Program-made: the position numbers and the translations under genes | Notes under the pieces: generated by a model | Databases searched by the model: none | Told to the model about the DNA's origin: nothing | The model's input: only the letters and a program-made list of their open reading frames with translations | Shown here: one piece after another, positions 21,366 through 34,600 of the stretch | Layout of the letters: each line of letters begins with the position of its first letter | Position numbering within the stretch: the stretch's first letter is position 1 | Source of the DNA: Rhynchonema sp. JSB1_4 | Taxonomy: Eukaryota > Nematoda > Chromadorea > Monhysterida > Xyalidae | NCBI GenBank assembly: GCA_030248065.1 | Contig: JASAMV010002410.1 | Span: 1 to 64,000, forward strand | DNA length: 64,000 bases | Reading direction: 5' to 3'

Positions 21366-24204
21366 ATGAAGTTCATAGCGCTGATGTGCGGTGTGGTAGT
21401 TGCCTGCTACGCGCAGGGCTACGGTAAGTGTAGTCATTCCACGATTGAATATTAGTGAGGAATGCATCCTAAATTGTAGTACTGCCTTTGTAGCCTTTTC
21501 AGGTGGTTATGGAGATGTTCCTTTGCCCCCAGATGATGGAGGTTACGGCGGTTATGGAGATGATATTGCTCCGCTCCCCATAGATGGTAAGTGCGAATTA
21601 ATCTTACCTATGTATAGGTGAAGTTATCACATTCGATCGCACGCACTACAGACCTCTGTTCATTGTTCAGGTGGTTATGGAGATCTTCCTTCACTCCCCG
21701 TGGATGGAGGTTACGGAGGTTATGGCGGAGGTGACGGAGGTTATGGCGGGGATATGGGCGGATACAGTTAGTTTTCTTGGTCGATTTGCTGTTCACTCTG
21801 TCTCTTCCACATGATTGCTCAAACTTACTGCATTTCGTTGACCTCAGAACGTCACGAACACGATGGTCCACATGAGGGGTCTCACCATGACGATAGCGCC
21901 AGCCATGAAAGTCAGTTTTACTTCCCATCCCGCCCTTTTCCACGTAGATGAGCTGCGTCTGCAGGAGTATATTTTTGTGTTTATTTCCAGAGCGTCACGA
22001 ACATGACGGTCCACACGAGGGCTCCCACCATGACGGTAGTGCTAGCCACGAAAGTGAGTCCGTCGTTCTAATTTCTTGCCGTCCAGATGATTCGAAAAGC
22101 TGGATCGAATTTCACAGAGATTTCGGATATTTTAGAACGTCAGATGGGTTACGGCGGCTATGGTGGCGGCTATGGTGGTGGCTATGGCGGTGGCTATGGT
22201 GGTGGTTACGGCAAACGTCACGACCACGAAGGTCCACATGAGGGCTCCCACCATGACGGTAGTGCTAGCCACGAAAGTGAGTCCGTCGTTCTACTTTCTT
22301 GCCGTCCAGATGATTCGAAAAGCTGGATCGAATTTCACAGAGATTTCGGATATTTTAGAACGTCAGATGGGTTACGGCGGCTATGGTGGTGGTTACGGTG
22401 GCGGCTATGGTGGTGGCTACGGTGGTGGCTATGGTGGTGGTTACGGCAAACGTCACGACCACGAAGGTCCACATGAGGGCTCCCACCATGACGGTAGTGC
22501 TAGCCACGAAAGTGAGTCCGTCGTTCTATTTTCTTGCCGTCCAGATGATTCAAAAAGCTGGATCGAATTTCACAAAGATTTCGGATATTTAGAACGTCAG
22601 ATGGGCTATGGTGGTGGTTACGGCAACGATGGCTACGGCGGTATGATTGACTGTCAAACGCTTTTACACGGTTTTTTTAGAAAATTAGTAACTTTTTTGC
22701 AATCTAGGAGGCCACGGCGGCGGATACGGCAACTATGACTACGGCAAGTGTTATAATTTCTGATTTCATGGCACAAACATTACCAGACAAACATTTTTAA
22801 GGCGGTGGCTACGGCGGTGGATATGGCAACTATGACTACGGCAAGTGTTATAAGTTCTGATTTCAAGGCACAAAAATTACAAGACAAGCATTTTTTAAGG
22901 CGGTGGCTACGGCGGCGGCCACGGCGATGGATATGGCAACTATGACTACGGCAAGTATTATAATTTCTGATTTCATGGCACAAACATTACCAGACAAACA
23001 TTTTTTAAGGCGGTGGCTACGGCGGTGGATATGGCAACTATGACTACGGCAAGTATTATAAGTCCTGACTTCATGGCACAAACATTACCAGACAAACATT
23101 GTTAAGGCGGTGGCTACGGCGGTGGATATGGCAACCATGACCACGGCAAGTATTACAATTTCTGATTTCATGGCACAAACATTACCAGACAAACATTTTT
23201 TAAGGCGGTGGCTACGGCGGTGGATATGGCAACTATGACCACGGCAAGTATTATAATTTCTGATTATGGCACAAACATTACCAGACAAACATTTTTTAAG
23301 GCGGTGGCTACGGCGGTGGATATGGCAACTATGACTACGGCAAGTATTATAAGTCCTGACTTCATGGCACAAACATTACCAGACAAACATTGTTAAGGCG
23401 GTGGCTACGGCGGTGGATATGGCAACTATGACCACGGCAAGTATTATAATTTCTGATTTCATGGCACAAACATTACCAGACAAACATTGTTAAGGCGGTG
23501 GCTACGGCGGTGGATATGGCAACTATGACCACGGCAAGTATTATAATTTCTGATTTCATGGCACAAACATTACCAGACAAACATTTTTAAGGCGGTGGCT
23601 ACGGCGGTGGATATGGCAACTATGACTACGGCAAGTATCATAAGTCCTGACTTCATGGCACTAACATTACCAGACAAACATTTTTAAGGCGGTGGCTACG
23701 GCGGTGGATATGGCAACTATGACTACGGTAATCATTGTAGGCCGTTATGCACTTTGCTGACAACCGCGTGGCTTGCTCAGGGATGTGTTTGGCAGCAAAA
23801 TGGGTGGTGTGATATCGTGGAATTTGGGTGTTCCTGTAATTTTGACCAGCGTAAAAATTTTTGCTCTGTGAACCGTGTGCAACTTTTACTCTGGTTGAAA
23901 TCACAGAGACAACAAAAAATGGCAATATATGACAGAACCCACAATTCTGCAAAGCTACTCCCACAGCAAAGTGCACACCAGCCGTGCGTGACTCTGATTT
24001 CATGAGCCACAACATAATCGGACAAACTTTTTATGGCTTTCAAGGAGGCGGCTACGGCGGTGGATATGGCAACTATGACAATGGTATTTTTTGTAATTTT
24101 GCTTTAGCATATACAGTATGTGCCGACGTTGCTGCAATTCGATCCAAGTTTCTCTCTTTCCAGGATACAATGGAGGGTATGGCGGTGGATATCGTCGTCT
24201 TTAA
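21366..24204 (+). CDS. Secreted precursor of His-rich and Gly/Tyr-rich repeat peptides (NLP-like)
   Basis: Exons: 21366-21423, 21503-21586, 21671-21766, 21848-21910, 21991-22053, 22136-22276, 22359-22511, 22593-22640, 22708-22743, 22802-22840, 22900-22950, 23010-23048, 23107-23145, 23205-23243, 23301-23339, 23398-23436, 23495-23533, 23592-23630, 23689-23727, 24045-24083, 24164-24204. All internal junctions are phase 1; the total is about 407 residues. A signal peptide (MKFIALMCGVVVACYAQG) is followed by GGYGD/LPP segments. Lys-Arg pairs, each split by an exon boundary or inside an exon, then separate His/Glu/Asp-rich peptides (HEHDGPHEGSHHDGSASHE) from QMGYGGYGGGYGGG segments. Last come 12 copies of GGYGGGYGNYDYG and the end GGYGGGYRRL. 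Nematode NLP-29-type antimicrobial peptides share YGGYG and dibasic processing, but a cuticle or shell glue protein is an alternative. Ten of the introns are GC-AG. Confidence 0.85.
21991..22592 (+). repeat. Tandemly duplicated exon-intron units (KR-His peptide / QMGYGG)
   Basis: Introns 22054-22135, 22277-22358 and 22512-22592 are almost identical (GTGAGTCCGTCGTTCTA at the start, GATTTCGGATATTTTAG or similar at the end). The exons between them encode the same KRQM-(GGYG)n-KRHDHEGPHEGS unit with different Gly-Tyr counts. The period is about 223-235 bp. Confidence 0.9.
22708..23727 (+). repeat. Tandem array of 11 mini-exons with GC-AG introns
   Basis: The unit of about 97 bp is a 39-nt exon (36 and 51 nt in two variants) followed by an intron of about 58 nt that starts GCAAGT and ends TTAAG. 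The array repeats from 22708 to 23727. Ten successive introns start with GC (22744, 22841, 22951, 23049, 23146, 23244, 23340, 23437, 23534, 23631); only the last (23728) starts with GT. Read-through of any of these introns meets a stop codon. Confidence 0.9.
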
Positions 24205-24285
24205 TCTCACTCCTGAAATTGTTTTATTTTTTTGTGTTATTGAACATTGTGTGTCCGGTTGCCGTTTGAGGCGTGGTGCCAATGC

Positions 24286-24291
24286 AATAAA
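24286..24291 (+). promoter_or_regulatory. Polyadenylation signal AATAAA
   Basis: Exact AATAAA 82 bp after the stop codon of the peptide precursor gene, a normal nematode 3' UTR length. Confidence 0.7.
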
Positions 24292-26588
24292 GCGTTAGCA
24301 GTCATCACGACAAAATTGCATTACGTCTGAAAGGGTTGAAATAATTATCCTTTTTACATCGCTTGTGCAACAATTGCTGTAAATTAAACATTAAAAACGA
24401 AAATCAAATCACACTGAACAAGCAAGAAAACAAAAAAAATCAAGCCGAAAGAAAACAAAAGAAAGAGAATCAAGCACAGTGGAGGAACTGCAGACTGTGT
24501 TATTCTCAGTTGGCTGTGATAGATTGGTGAAAAATGGTCTTCAGGTAATTTTTTTTCTTGAAAACTATGTTCGTGCCCCAAGAATGCACGGCATTTCAGT
24601 GTTTGAACGGCTTCATAAATCACGTTGTCCTGCAAAGCCTGCTCCTTTTGAAAGGTTGATGCACCTTATGAAGGCAACTGACAATGTAGCTACCATGGAT
24701 GTATGGTTTCTTCAGCTTGACTTAAAACAGACAAACGAGTATGTTCAGTTGTGATCTATGACAAGAATTGTACAGCTTGCTCTGGCTCTGATGCCTTTTA
24801 TCCCTATGTTTTGACTGTGGACATTGTGGTTCTTTGATCATGTCCTTGCTAATGTCAACTGTAATTGACTGCTCGCAATCTGAGCAAACAATATCCATCG
24901 AAAGTGCATGTGAAAAGGTTGACAACGAACAAACTATAGCTACAGTGTATTTTTCGCTTTTCAGTTCCATGACACGCAGCTGTATCAGTTTCCCACACAG
25001 AACACGACAACAATACTCGGGATTATTTGTTCAAACTAAATGCATCAGGGACGTAATTATCGAAATAATACACTTTTCGTGCGCAAATTGTTATCACGCG
25101 CTTCCACTACACGGAGCGCATTCGTGTGGTTCACGTAATCTATTTTGCGTTAGTGCTGTAGAAGTGCTCATGCAGCAGGATTTCCTTCAGACAACGAACC
25201 GTTGCCATAGAAGAGCACTCCATTAGTATTACAAGCAAAGTCTGTCGCATTTCACAGGAATAAAAAAACCGCAAGCAGCAGGATAGTTATGAAAACGATC
25301 CTCTAGTTTCATTCAATTTCTATGGCCGATGTGTCACGTCATGAATACCATTAATGTCATGTTGTGCGTGATGGCCTTTTCTGTTGTTGGGCCCGGCACC
25401 AAGCGCTATCAGAACAAAGTGAGAAATTGGAGGCCGGGCGCACCAACGATGGGTTGCGTGTGGTACATCTGTATGTACATAGGTGTTGGATGGCATGCAC
25501 AATCAAAAGTTTTTTTGTCCGTGGGGCGTCCCTCCATTCGGATGCTGATATTGCTAAAGATGGGCATTCCATGATAGACTGTTATCAAATACTGTCGGTC
25601 TCACTGCTTGAAGTTGCCGGACACCTAAGGAATACTACGTTCTTTGGTTGGTCTTTCGTCGAATATTCCCGCATTTCTCTATGTTCTACCCCTGGGTAGC
25701 ACATGGAACTCCTGAAGTACATGTGTACAGTCTGTCCTTTTCATACTAAATCCTTATGTGCTGGTTAGGCTAGACTAAGATTAGGTTAGGTTAGACTACA
25801 TTAGGTTCTGAATGTACCCGACGTCTTGTTTCCTCGGGTCACGGGATCGTAGGTGTAATATCTGGGGTCGTTTTGCCTTATTGATTCGCTTTAAACACGG
25901 CAGACTGTATGACATGCCCACTTTGCTAAAAAGAAAACTGCCTCAGTCTTCGTGCGACTCCATGTCACTGACTTGTGTGTGGTGGGCAAGCAACAGGCCA
26001 TCAAGAATTATTAGATTTTGTGGCCCGCGTGGGCAGCTGTTTTCGATCACTCTGCTGCGCTGCGGGGCTTGTTTGACAGTTCATGTTCATGATAACAAAG
26101 TGACACTTGAGGGATATGAATAGCTACATACTAGCTTGTATGAAGTTGGTAGGCTTCTTTTTGACATGCGCGAACGTTTTTCGACGTATGTACGTACATA
26201 CGTATTACTGCGTCTTGATTTCTGCTTTTGAAAATCACGGAAACTTTTGACTGTGTGTCATAAGCTCATGTGATGAAGCTCAACACGTGGCGCTGTTATA
26301 CCATCTCGTGGTTTTCGAAAATCAGTATATTGGTTTTAGGTAGCAAAGCTATTTTTATGGTTCCCAGCTCACGAACGATGTTATCACTACCGTCAAATCC
26401 ATTCTCCTGCAGTCAACAACCGGAGAATTTCCATCTGTGCAACGGGCTCGTTCACGTCAAGGTCGTCGAATTTTCATTGTCTCGCTTAGAACAGACATAA
26501 CTACAATAATTTACGAACATCTTGTGACCAGATGAACGGTGCACCAGGTCATCGTCAGCAATACTGAGTCCCCAACCTTCATTTGCAG
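24292..26588. other. Spacer, no gene recognised; may hide 5' exons of the next gene
   Basis: The sequence is mostly AT-rich without recognisable coding motifs. A TTAGG-rich stretch lies at 25765-25806. The four-TM gene downstream must begin here or earlier, since its first visible exon starts at an acceptor, but I could not choose a start exon. Confidence 0.55.
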
Positions 26589-27769
26589 ACCGCATCCTAC
26601 CTAATCGCGTTCGCGTATCTTCTGATCTCCCTTGTGCATCTGTCATGTGCCGTCGCCACACACGCGTATATCTCCATCTACACCGGACTCGATTGTGTGA
26701 TGGCTGGTGTCGCATCGTTGGCCATCGCGGGGCTGTACAAACGCAGACACTACTTCCTCGAACCGGCCATGTTGAGCTTGGTGAGGAGGATCGGTGATTT
26801 AGTATTCTTTCTAACTGCTGTTTTTGCGAACAAGTGAAAATCTGGCCATCCTGAGCGGCTGGTTGGTGGTGGGTGACTGGGCTTGTAATGACCGTAGACA
26901 TATTTAGGTACTTTGCCAAGTGAATGCAAAGAAATTTTCACGCAGCTTCATAATTCTACGTGTACAATCATCAGGCATTCGGCGTCGCGCTGCTGCTGGT
27001 GGCCAGTATCGGCTACACAGTGGTAGTGCTATTCGGCGACATGCACAACGTTCGCAGGCTCGTTGCTTGGTTCCAGGTGGAACTGCCGGACGCTGGTTGG
27101 TGCATTTGAAGTTGAAATCAAGATTGTCGGCAACGAATCAGCAAAGTGGTTGAAAACACAGTACACCAGAGGCGATTTTTGACATGCCCTCAGCATGGAG
27201 GTGCATCCAGGCGCCTAGGCCTGCTTGCCTGCCTCCACGCGAAGCAGCCTGTGACGGGGCCTGACCCTGAACCTGCATTTGTATATTGTGAGGAGCTTAG
27301 AGGCGACTGAAAATCGACAGCACAAGTTCATCGTCGAAATTTTCTCCTTCATTCCATTCACAGTCGTATTCGTCATATCCATATTCGCCGTGTTGCTATT
27401 CATCGCGGCCGCCGGCGTGCACGCGATCGAGTACAACATACTGCACACGTGTCATCGATGGATAAGGGTCGATAGCGAGCAGGTTGTATATGGTTCTTGA
27501 CATTATGATTTTGTTTTCATCCACGTCAAAATTGCCAACTTTTACAGAGACAGGCTGCCAGGTATGGCAGGTCGAAACGAAGACGAAGTCGAGACGACGG
27601 ATCAACGCCCGACCCGACCAGGGATGTGCCCACGTCCCGGGAACTATCCGAAAATAACAATCAGTCCGACTTGGAACTTACGGAAATGAAGATTTTTGAC
27701 AATGACATTGGAGAAGGGGCGGAGAAATCGAACAGCAAACAGTTGGACAACGGTCACGTTCAAGTGTAA
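26589..27769 (+). CDS. Four-transmembrane protein, 5' end not identified
   Basis: Exons 26589-26780, 26975-27076, 27321-27482 and 27548-27769 join in phase 0 and encode at least 226 residues. Hydrophobic segments lie at TASYLIAFAYLLISLVHLSC, YTGLDCVMAGVASLAIAGLY, AFGVALLLVASIGYTVVVLF and IPFTVVFVISIFAVLLFIAA. The last is followed by a conserved-looking HAIEYNILHTCHRW and a charged cytosolic tail (RSKRRRSRDDG, then Glu/Asn-rich to the stop). The layout resembles MARVEL/tetraspan proteins, but no diagnostic motif was found and I assign no function. The gene converges on kal-1. Confidence 0.72.
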
Positions 27770-28627
27770 TTTATAACTAGACGGGACCCGTGCCTACGGC
27801 CCGGCTACAGCGCCGCGCCCGTGCCGTGCTACCCCCCCCCCCCGAAGACCCGTTAGAATACCCAAAGCTACCCGTGAAAACTGAACCGTGCCCCCGAGGG
27901 AGGGGGCCACACACACACACATAGGGTACGTCTTCCTGTTTTAGTGGTATAGATAACTAATTTTTGCTCAGCATTTATATTTTGTGCATCAGATTTTCAA
28001 ATGTCATTCTGCATTTCTTATATCGAAAATTGTAAATGTTTATCAGAGTTTACGGGTCCTTTGTCTTTTTTTGTGCTGTGTAAATGCTGTAATATTTCGA
28101 TGAATAGAAATTCAGCAATGCCCCAATCTCATGGATTTAATTTTTTTCGTTTTCAGCATAAACTTACACGATTAATCACACAAAAAAATTCCTGCATTCT
28201 AGCACCACGCAGTTTAGTAAGATCTTCCAAAACGGAATTTACGTTAAATGACAGCGAACATTATGCCGGTTGTTACGTTTGAAGAAAAGGATACACCTGT
28301 ACCTAAATAAATACAATTTCAAATACCATTAGTATCACAGCCTTTGTGTATGTCGACGGTAGCAATGTAGCACATTATATTGTTCGTTTAGTCGCTAAAA
28401 AATTAGGGTGGTGCCAAAAGTCTTAAACAGTAGCAAAAACAAATAAGGGGTACATTACATACTGTATATTAAAAGATGATAAAGCACTGTATGTATAATA
28501 GCGAATATTCTGGAATTTTATAGAAATATCGAATCGATTAGCAAATATTTTCAAATCGCATGACTTACACAGCTGTACAATGACTAAAAATTACCAAATG
28601 TTACGAACAACGCAAAACTCATTTCTG
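27770..28627. other. Convergent intergenic region
   Basis: It lies between the 3' ends of the four-TM gene and kal-1. It has a GC-rich tract with a poly-C run (27781-27905), a short (AC)n repeat at 27910 and AT-rich sequence with AATAAATA near 28305, a possible polyadenylation site for the plus-strand gene. No exon is seen. Confidence 0.6.
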
Positions 28628-31600
28628 TCAAAACCTACACCACGAATACAAGACAGCGAGAAATGTGAAGAAATAGGCCATTGAGCACCCACTATGCCTC
28701 AGATTGGGTGCTTTCGAATATACTTGTTCGTTGACAATGTGGTGGGGCGCACCCTCCTCACTGTAGCCCCTGGATCCGAGCTCTTGTATGTAACCGGGAT
28801 CGGACTCCAATCGTGTTCGGTAGTGGATGTCGGCGGTGTCCGAACTGAGGTCCGGGGGTTGAGAGCCTGGAAATCAAGAGAGTTAATATGCAAAATAAAA
28901 ATGGATATTTCATGCAAATAAAGATGAGAGTTTTACAAAAACGCCCAATTTTTTTCTGATCGGTCACACCAAAATTCACCTTCGCTGGGCGCGATTCTGA
29001 ACGTCTGATGCACAGCGGGTCCAATGCCGGTGCCGGATATCGGCTGCACCTGCACCACGTATTCGGTGTTCGGCTGTAGCGAATGCATCTCGGTTGATCG
29101 TTCGTTCGGTTGGTGCATTCGAATCAACACCGTGTTGCGATCGAGACTCGGAAACGGCTGTACGTTCGACATGCCGAAATCGTGACGCATTTTCTGGCCT
29201 GAATTTGCAAGGAAGCTTTATTTTTGGCTTAAATACAATGAAAGAGAAAATCATCATAGCATATAGTCCTTTAAGTACTACAATGAAAGTGGACATCACC
29301 AACGCAATGCTTTGTATTTTTCGAAATGAAAGAGAAAATCATCATGTGAATATGTGCATACCTGTGATCACACGATAGACCATAAGTCCTTCGGATGACA
29401 ATGGCACGTCCCAGACACACGTGGCCGTGTAGTTCTTGTCGGTCTCAGCCCAGGTGTTCAGGTCCGGATCTGAGCCCGGTTTGGTCTGACTGCGGCGAAT
29501 TCTTGATTCAATCACCGGCTTCGATGCAATCGTGCAGTGAAGGTTGCGGGCCGGCGAGGGGACGTTGGGAGCTGGAATTAAAAGGAACCGGGTTCAGACA
29601 AGAAGTTCGACTTGGATTATTGTTGACTTCAATAAATATAAACTCAAAACTCACGTGTCGTGGGACACGTCGGTGTAACATCACCCTCCACGGGTGTCTC
29701 CGGACAAGATGATGTTTCAAAGTTGATATGTATGGTGGCGTTGTGCGGCGTTGGTGCACCGTTGACCATCGGCGTCACGTTAGCCATGTAATGGCAGGAG
29801 AACTGCAGGTCGTACAACTCGTACTGGGTGACCTGAAAGTAAGATTTCGTATTGGGAAGGTGCAAATGAAAAAAAGATTTGAATTTTTTAACTCACCCTG
29901 GTGTTAGCACTCAAGGGTTTGGTAACGGCCAGCTCCTGCGGTCCACTTGTTCCACCCAGACACACGGTCGGCCACCAGGTCACCTTGAACATCAGGTCCA
30001 AATCGGCGATGGACGCGGAATCTAAAAGTTTTTATTTTCATTTTCTCTTCTTTTTAGTATCCAAAATGGTGCGAATTTCAAGGCAACTGATGATTGACAA
30101 TCAACTGACCTTTCATAATATTCCAAATGATCTGTGCCTTCAACAGCCCATTGTGAAAGTACGGTTTGTGCACACGGGCGTTGCCCAGTTTGATCACCAC
30201 AGCAGTCGCCAGCTTTGCGTTCTTACTTTCTCCTTGTTGTTTCAGGCCAGCTTCTACAACGGGTACGGGAACCTTGGTTGTGGGCAAGGGTTCTGTCAGT
30301 TCCTTTGTCGACTGAGGGGGTTGCACTGATGTGGTCACGTACGCCACCGGTACCAGGTGACCAGGCAGTTCAGTGGGCAGAGTTCGGGTCATCTCCGATG
30401 AATCGGCATTGGTTAGCACGTAGATCACCGCCTTGTCACCTTCCATCTCCGAGTTCTCCGTTTGCACGATTGCGTGAACCTGAGTGAATGAATTACAATA
30501 TAAGTTTTCGAAAATTTGTGGCAAGTTCAGATTTTCCCTGATTCATCAAGGCAGTCACCCAACCGACCTCAACCAAATAGGTCTTGTCGCGTTCGAGCGC
30601 CTTCAACTGAATCGATGTCCGATCGGCCGAAATGATCTCCGACCAATAGCCATCATCAAAATCCGATCTATCCGGATCGAACGACTCCGAATCGCGTCGA
30701 TTGTGGCCGGATTCGGATTTCGACCTGGCCCTATCCGACGAGGGCATGTCCGACTGCCAGTCCTCAATGGTGCCGTTGGCCTCGAGCTCGACCAGTGCCC
30801 AGGAGATCTGCAAATAATATTTGTTGAGGAAATACGTATAGCGCGTTTATTTTGCATTTCTAATAATTGTCTCAATTTTAACAATCTTCCTCCGCTGACC
30901 TGATAATTCACGATCGGCAGATCACTGTAGGGCGCCGACCAGTGTAGTTCCTGAATAACCGTGTTGCCGTCGCCGGACAACTCGCGGCGGCCGGCTGCCA
31001 GATTTCGAGGTTGTTTCGGTGCTTTTGGGTCTGGAAATAATTTTATTATTATTATTATTATTTCGTTTTTAAAAACTTTTTCTCGTGCTTTGTGAATTAA
31101 CCCTTCGACAGTTTGAACGGCGGATCACTTTCGGCCGAGAAGCCCAAACTTCCATGTTGATTCACGGAGGCCACACGGAATTTGTAGTAGCGACCGGGCG
31201 ACAGCAGATGTTTCAGAATGGCGTAGTGTTTGTTGCGCTGCAAATAATTGATAAAATATCTAAATCTAATTTTAAAAATATAATTCTAAATCAATTAATT
31301 CAATGCTACAGTACTAACCACACTAATGGTCTGCCATCTAGTCCATCCGGTGCCAGTTGAGCGCACACCCCATTTCCACTGTACGATGTACAAATTACTG
31401 TATGTGCGTTTGTGCTCCGCGATCAGGCGTTTCATTTCCCAACGAACGATCGCCGATCGGCCGCGTTTACGTTCGGTCGCCTGCAGAAAATGCGGATGGT
31501 TTTTTTGGAATTATAATTGTGGCGTTGCTTTTTAAAATGTTTGTTCATTCATATTTGGTGATTATTTTCTCACTGTCTGTTCTCTTTATGGTGACACTAT

Positions 31601-34600
31601 CGGAAATAAGGAATTTCGGTCACCGTTAAGGCCTAACTATACTTCGTTCTCTCAGAGAACAAAAAAAAAACTCCCGCGCTAGCTAAAACACACGGACAAA
31701 AAACACCGGCAAAATTCTTTCAAAAAAAAAAAAAAAAATTAGGCCTTTAAGAGCATTCCCCGGAGACGTACATCTATTCAATATTTACCAAAGTGATTGG
31801 CGACAGGACTAAAAAAAGGCAAAAAGCTGACAAAAAGATCCACTGCAAGGTTCACACGGCTACACTGACTTATAATCTGTTATTCCAAAAAAAATTCAAT
31901 ATAAAAACAACCGCACCGCAATTTCGACAGGTCTCGGCAGCAGCTTGTTCCTTTCATATGCACTTGGTGGTGCACACGAGCGACCACAGCCATTTGCACA
32001 ACATTTCTGCGCCTGGGGACAGTCACCATCGCGTTGACACGACACCACACATTCCTGAATGGCAAAGGTGGGTTACTGTAGGCATGGTATACTCAATTTA
32101 TCACGTTTAACCGATGTTGGTTACGGAAAGAAGTTTCATGTTTTTGTCGCGTCTTGCACCCGCGCAGTGTATTTGAGACTTGACTTGATCAAAGTTCTGA
32201 TTCAGCTTTCACACCTGGGATAGTTCCCTTTCATTTACAACGCTTCATCCATGCTGCACAACTGAGTATGCTGTCATGCTCCTATATAAGACATTGAAAT
32301 GTTGGGTGCCTGGGAAATATGACCGCAAGCCAACATGTGATGTGGGCCTACCCAGTTGAAGACGGTACCCGCAAATCCACAAGCGTGTTCAGCTTGTCTC
32401 CATTTGTGTTCCACAAAACGCAAGAGCCGTACACGTGCTAATGTGACAATATTAAGCGGATTCCTTTGGATTTGTAGCCTCAGAGAACACAAGAGCGCGC
32501 GCGAATATATGCAAATTTCGCAATAGTGTAAATAAAGACGAACACCGACAGTGTCAGAAATTTATTACCAGAGAATGCCAGTTCAGTTCCTGTCCCTTTC
32601 TGCGATCAGGAATTTAGATCCGGAACCACAACGGTACCTGAACCAACACCACTACGGGGCTTACTGTGACCGGGGGTCTTGTCTGACGTCCAAAAGCTCG
32701 TGATTTCCGGTTCAGGCCTGTTCCGAGCGCTCTAATTGATTGCTAAGACGGTCACGAACAAGCGATATATTGTTTCACTTTGTGTGTGTGCATACGGGAA
32801 CATGAGAATTTCGCTTGAATGTTGAAATGGAAATTTGGTGCAATTTTGAAAATGGAGCAGATACACACCCTGAATCACAAAGGGAAACTCGGCCGACCTC
32901 GGCTTCCGATCCAAGTTTCGGTTTCGGACAGGTACCCGGCTTCTCGGCATAGATGTCCTTCATGAACTGACACGAATTGTAGCAGTCCAACTTGGATGAG
33001 GCATCCTGAAAAGAAAATGAATAAAAAATGCTGAATTTGCGTTGCTTTTCCTTGCCGCAGATTTTGTCTGATTTGGTTCGGCGGGTTCACCTCTTTTTGA
33101 CAACTTCCCCACCATCAAAAGACCAATTCGTACGAAAGCTCAATGTGAAAGATTCAAATTCACTTCCCCTTGCTTCCTAACGTGAGTGAGATGTTTGGGT
33201 CCGCGCGAGTGCAAAATATTGCCAATTCTACGGGATTTAGTGCCGCTTTGCTTTGTGCGCGTATGTGTGCTTTTGGCGTTTTTATTGAATTGTCCACGTG
33301 TCTTGAAGTCAAAAATAGACGGGCGGGGTTTGACTGACCACTAAGTAGATTTACGGACTGAATGTGCCTGCATTGTACTGTTGGTCGAAAACATGTCGCA
33401 TTGATAAGTTTTTGACCATTTTCTACAAGTTCAATTGAATGCAGAATCCCAAATTGGACCGTTCTTGCGGCGTCCCAACTGAAGTCACATTTGCGCAAGT
33501 TTTGGGACTCCTAATGAGTTTGCATTTTGCAAATTGAGTAAAATTATGAAATTTGGGCGGCATTTTCGTGTTCAGCACATGTGGCAAATTTTGTTGAAGA
33601 CGAAGAATGTTCAAAAATTGCGTTTGCATTAGACTTCCACCACAAAAATGTGCCCTTTCCCTTTCTGAACGAAAAACCTTCTACTGTAGGCTCAGCTTTG
33701 TCAAATTTTCTTAAACGATTGTAGTACAAGGTGTACTACTGCATACAGAACATTGAACACATAAATTGACTCGCAAAGAATTTCCAATTTTAACCCTGCA
33801 CGGCGGAACATTACTCAAATAAAAGGCGCACGAGTCCGAAAAGTGTTCGTGCGAGACGTGTGAAAGTGGCGGAGATACATACATAAATGCAATTTAGGAT
33901 TGTAAGAATTGAAGCCTTGTCAAAGGTGTCACGCGCTTCTAAGTGTTCCATTATAGTGCTTGGGGGTAGAACACGTTTTATAATAATATAGAATTGAAAG
34001 ACGGTTTTTGCCTGACGTGGCAAGGTGATATACAGCAGTATTGACACTAGCAGAACACTACGCTCTAGCTGCGGTTGTCGATTGTGCACTGACGATGACC
34101 TGGTGCACCGCCTGTCTATGAAAACAGTTTGAAAGGGACGTCTTACGTCTAATCCCCTTGCTCCCCCACAACCCACCCACCCCTCCTTATTTTGACCGTG
34201 TATCTCGGTGTCAACCGAATTTCCGTCGTGGCGTTTGACTTGTATCCGTGTGTATGGCACACAGGAACAAGGAATACAAATTTTATACGGTTTCGAAATT
34301 AGGCTTGAAATGCGTCTAGCTGTATTGCCTTGCTTGTGCTGCTCAGTGCAAGACAGTTATTGGGTTGCAAATCAATATAAAGCGATGCTGAATCATTTTC
34401 TGACCCGAACAATTCAGATTGAATTTGATCAAAGTAAACAGGGCAGAACCACATGTGTATTTCGCTGTATCATAGTGATACTGCTACAGTAGTAAAAGTT
34501 ACTATGTACATGTATAGCTACTCTTATGCGGTTAATTCCATCATTATGTTGTGCGGTTTTTAGTAACGGAACACGTGTGCGAATCTGTTTGAACTTTGAA

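Noticed and set aside
22160..22738. 192-residue plus-strand ORF (MVAAMVVAMAVAMVV…) reading through introns of the peptide precursor
   Set aside because: It is a shifted frame of the GGYG exons reading through introns whose splice sites keep the KR/GGYG frame intact.
25765..25806. TTAGGTTAGGTTAG-like stretch as a second telomere-type array
   Set aside because: Units are degenerate and few (TTAGG, not TTAGGC); not enough for a telomere call.
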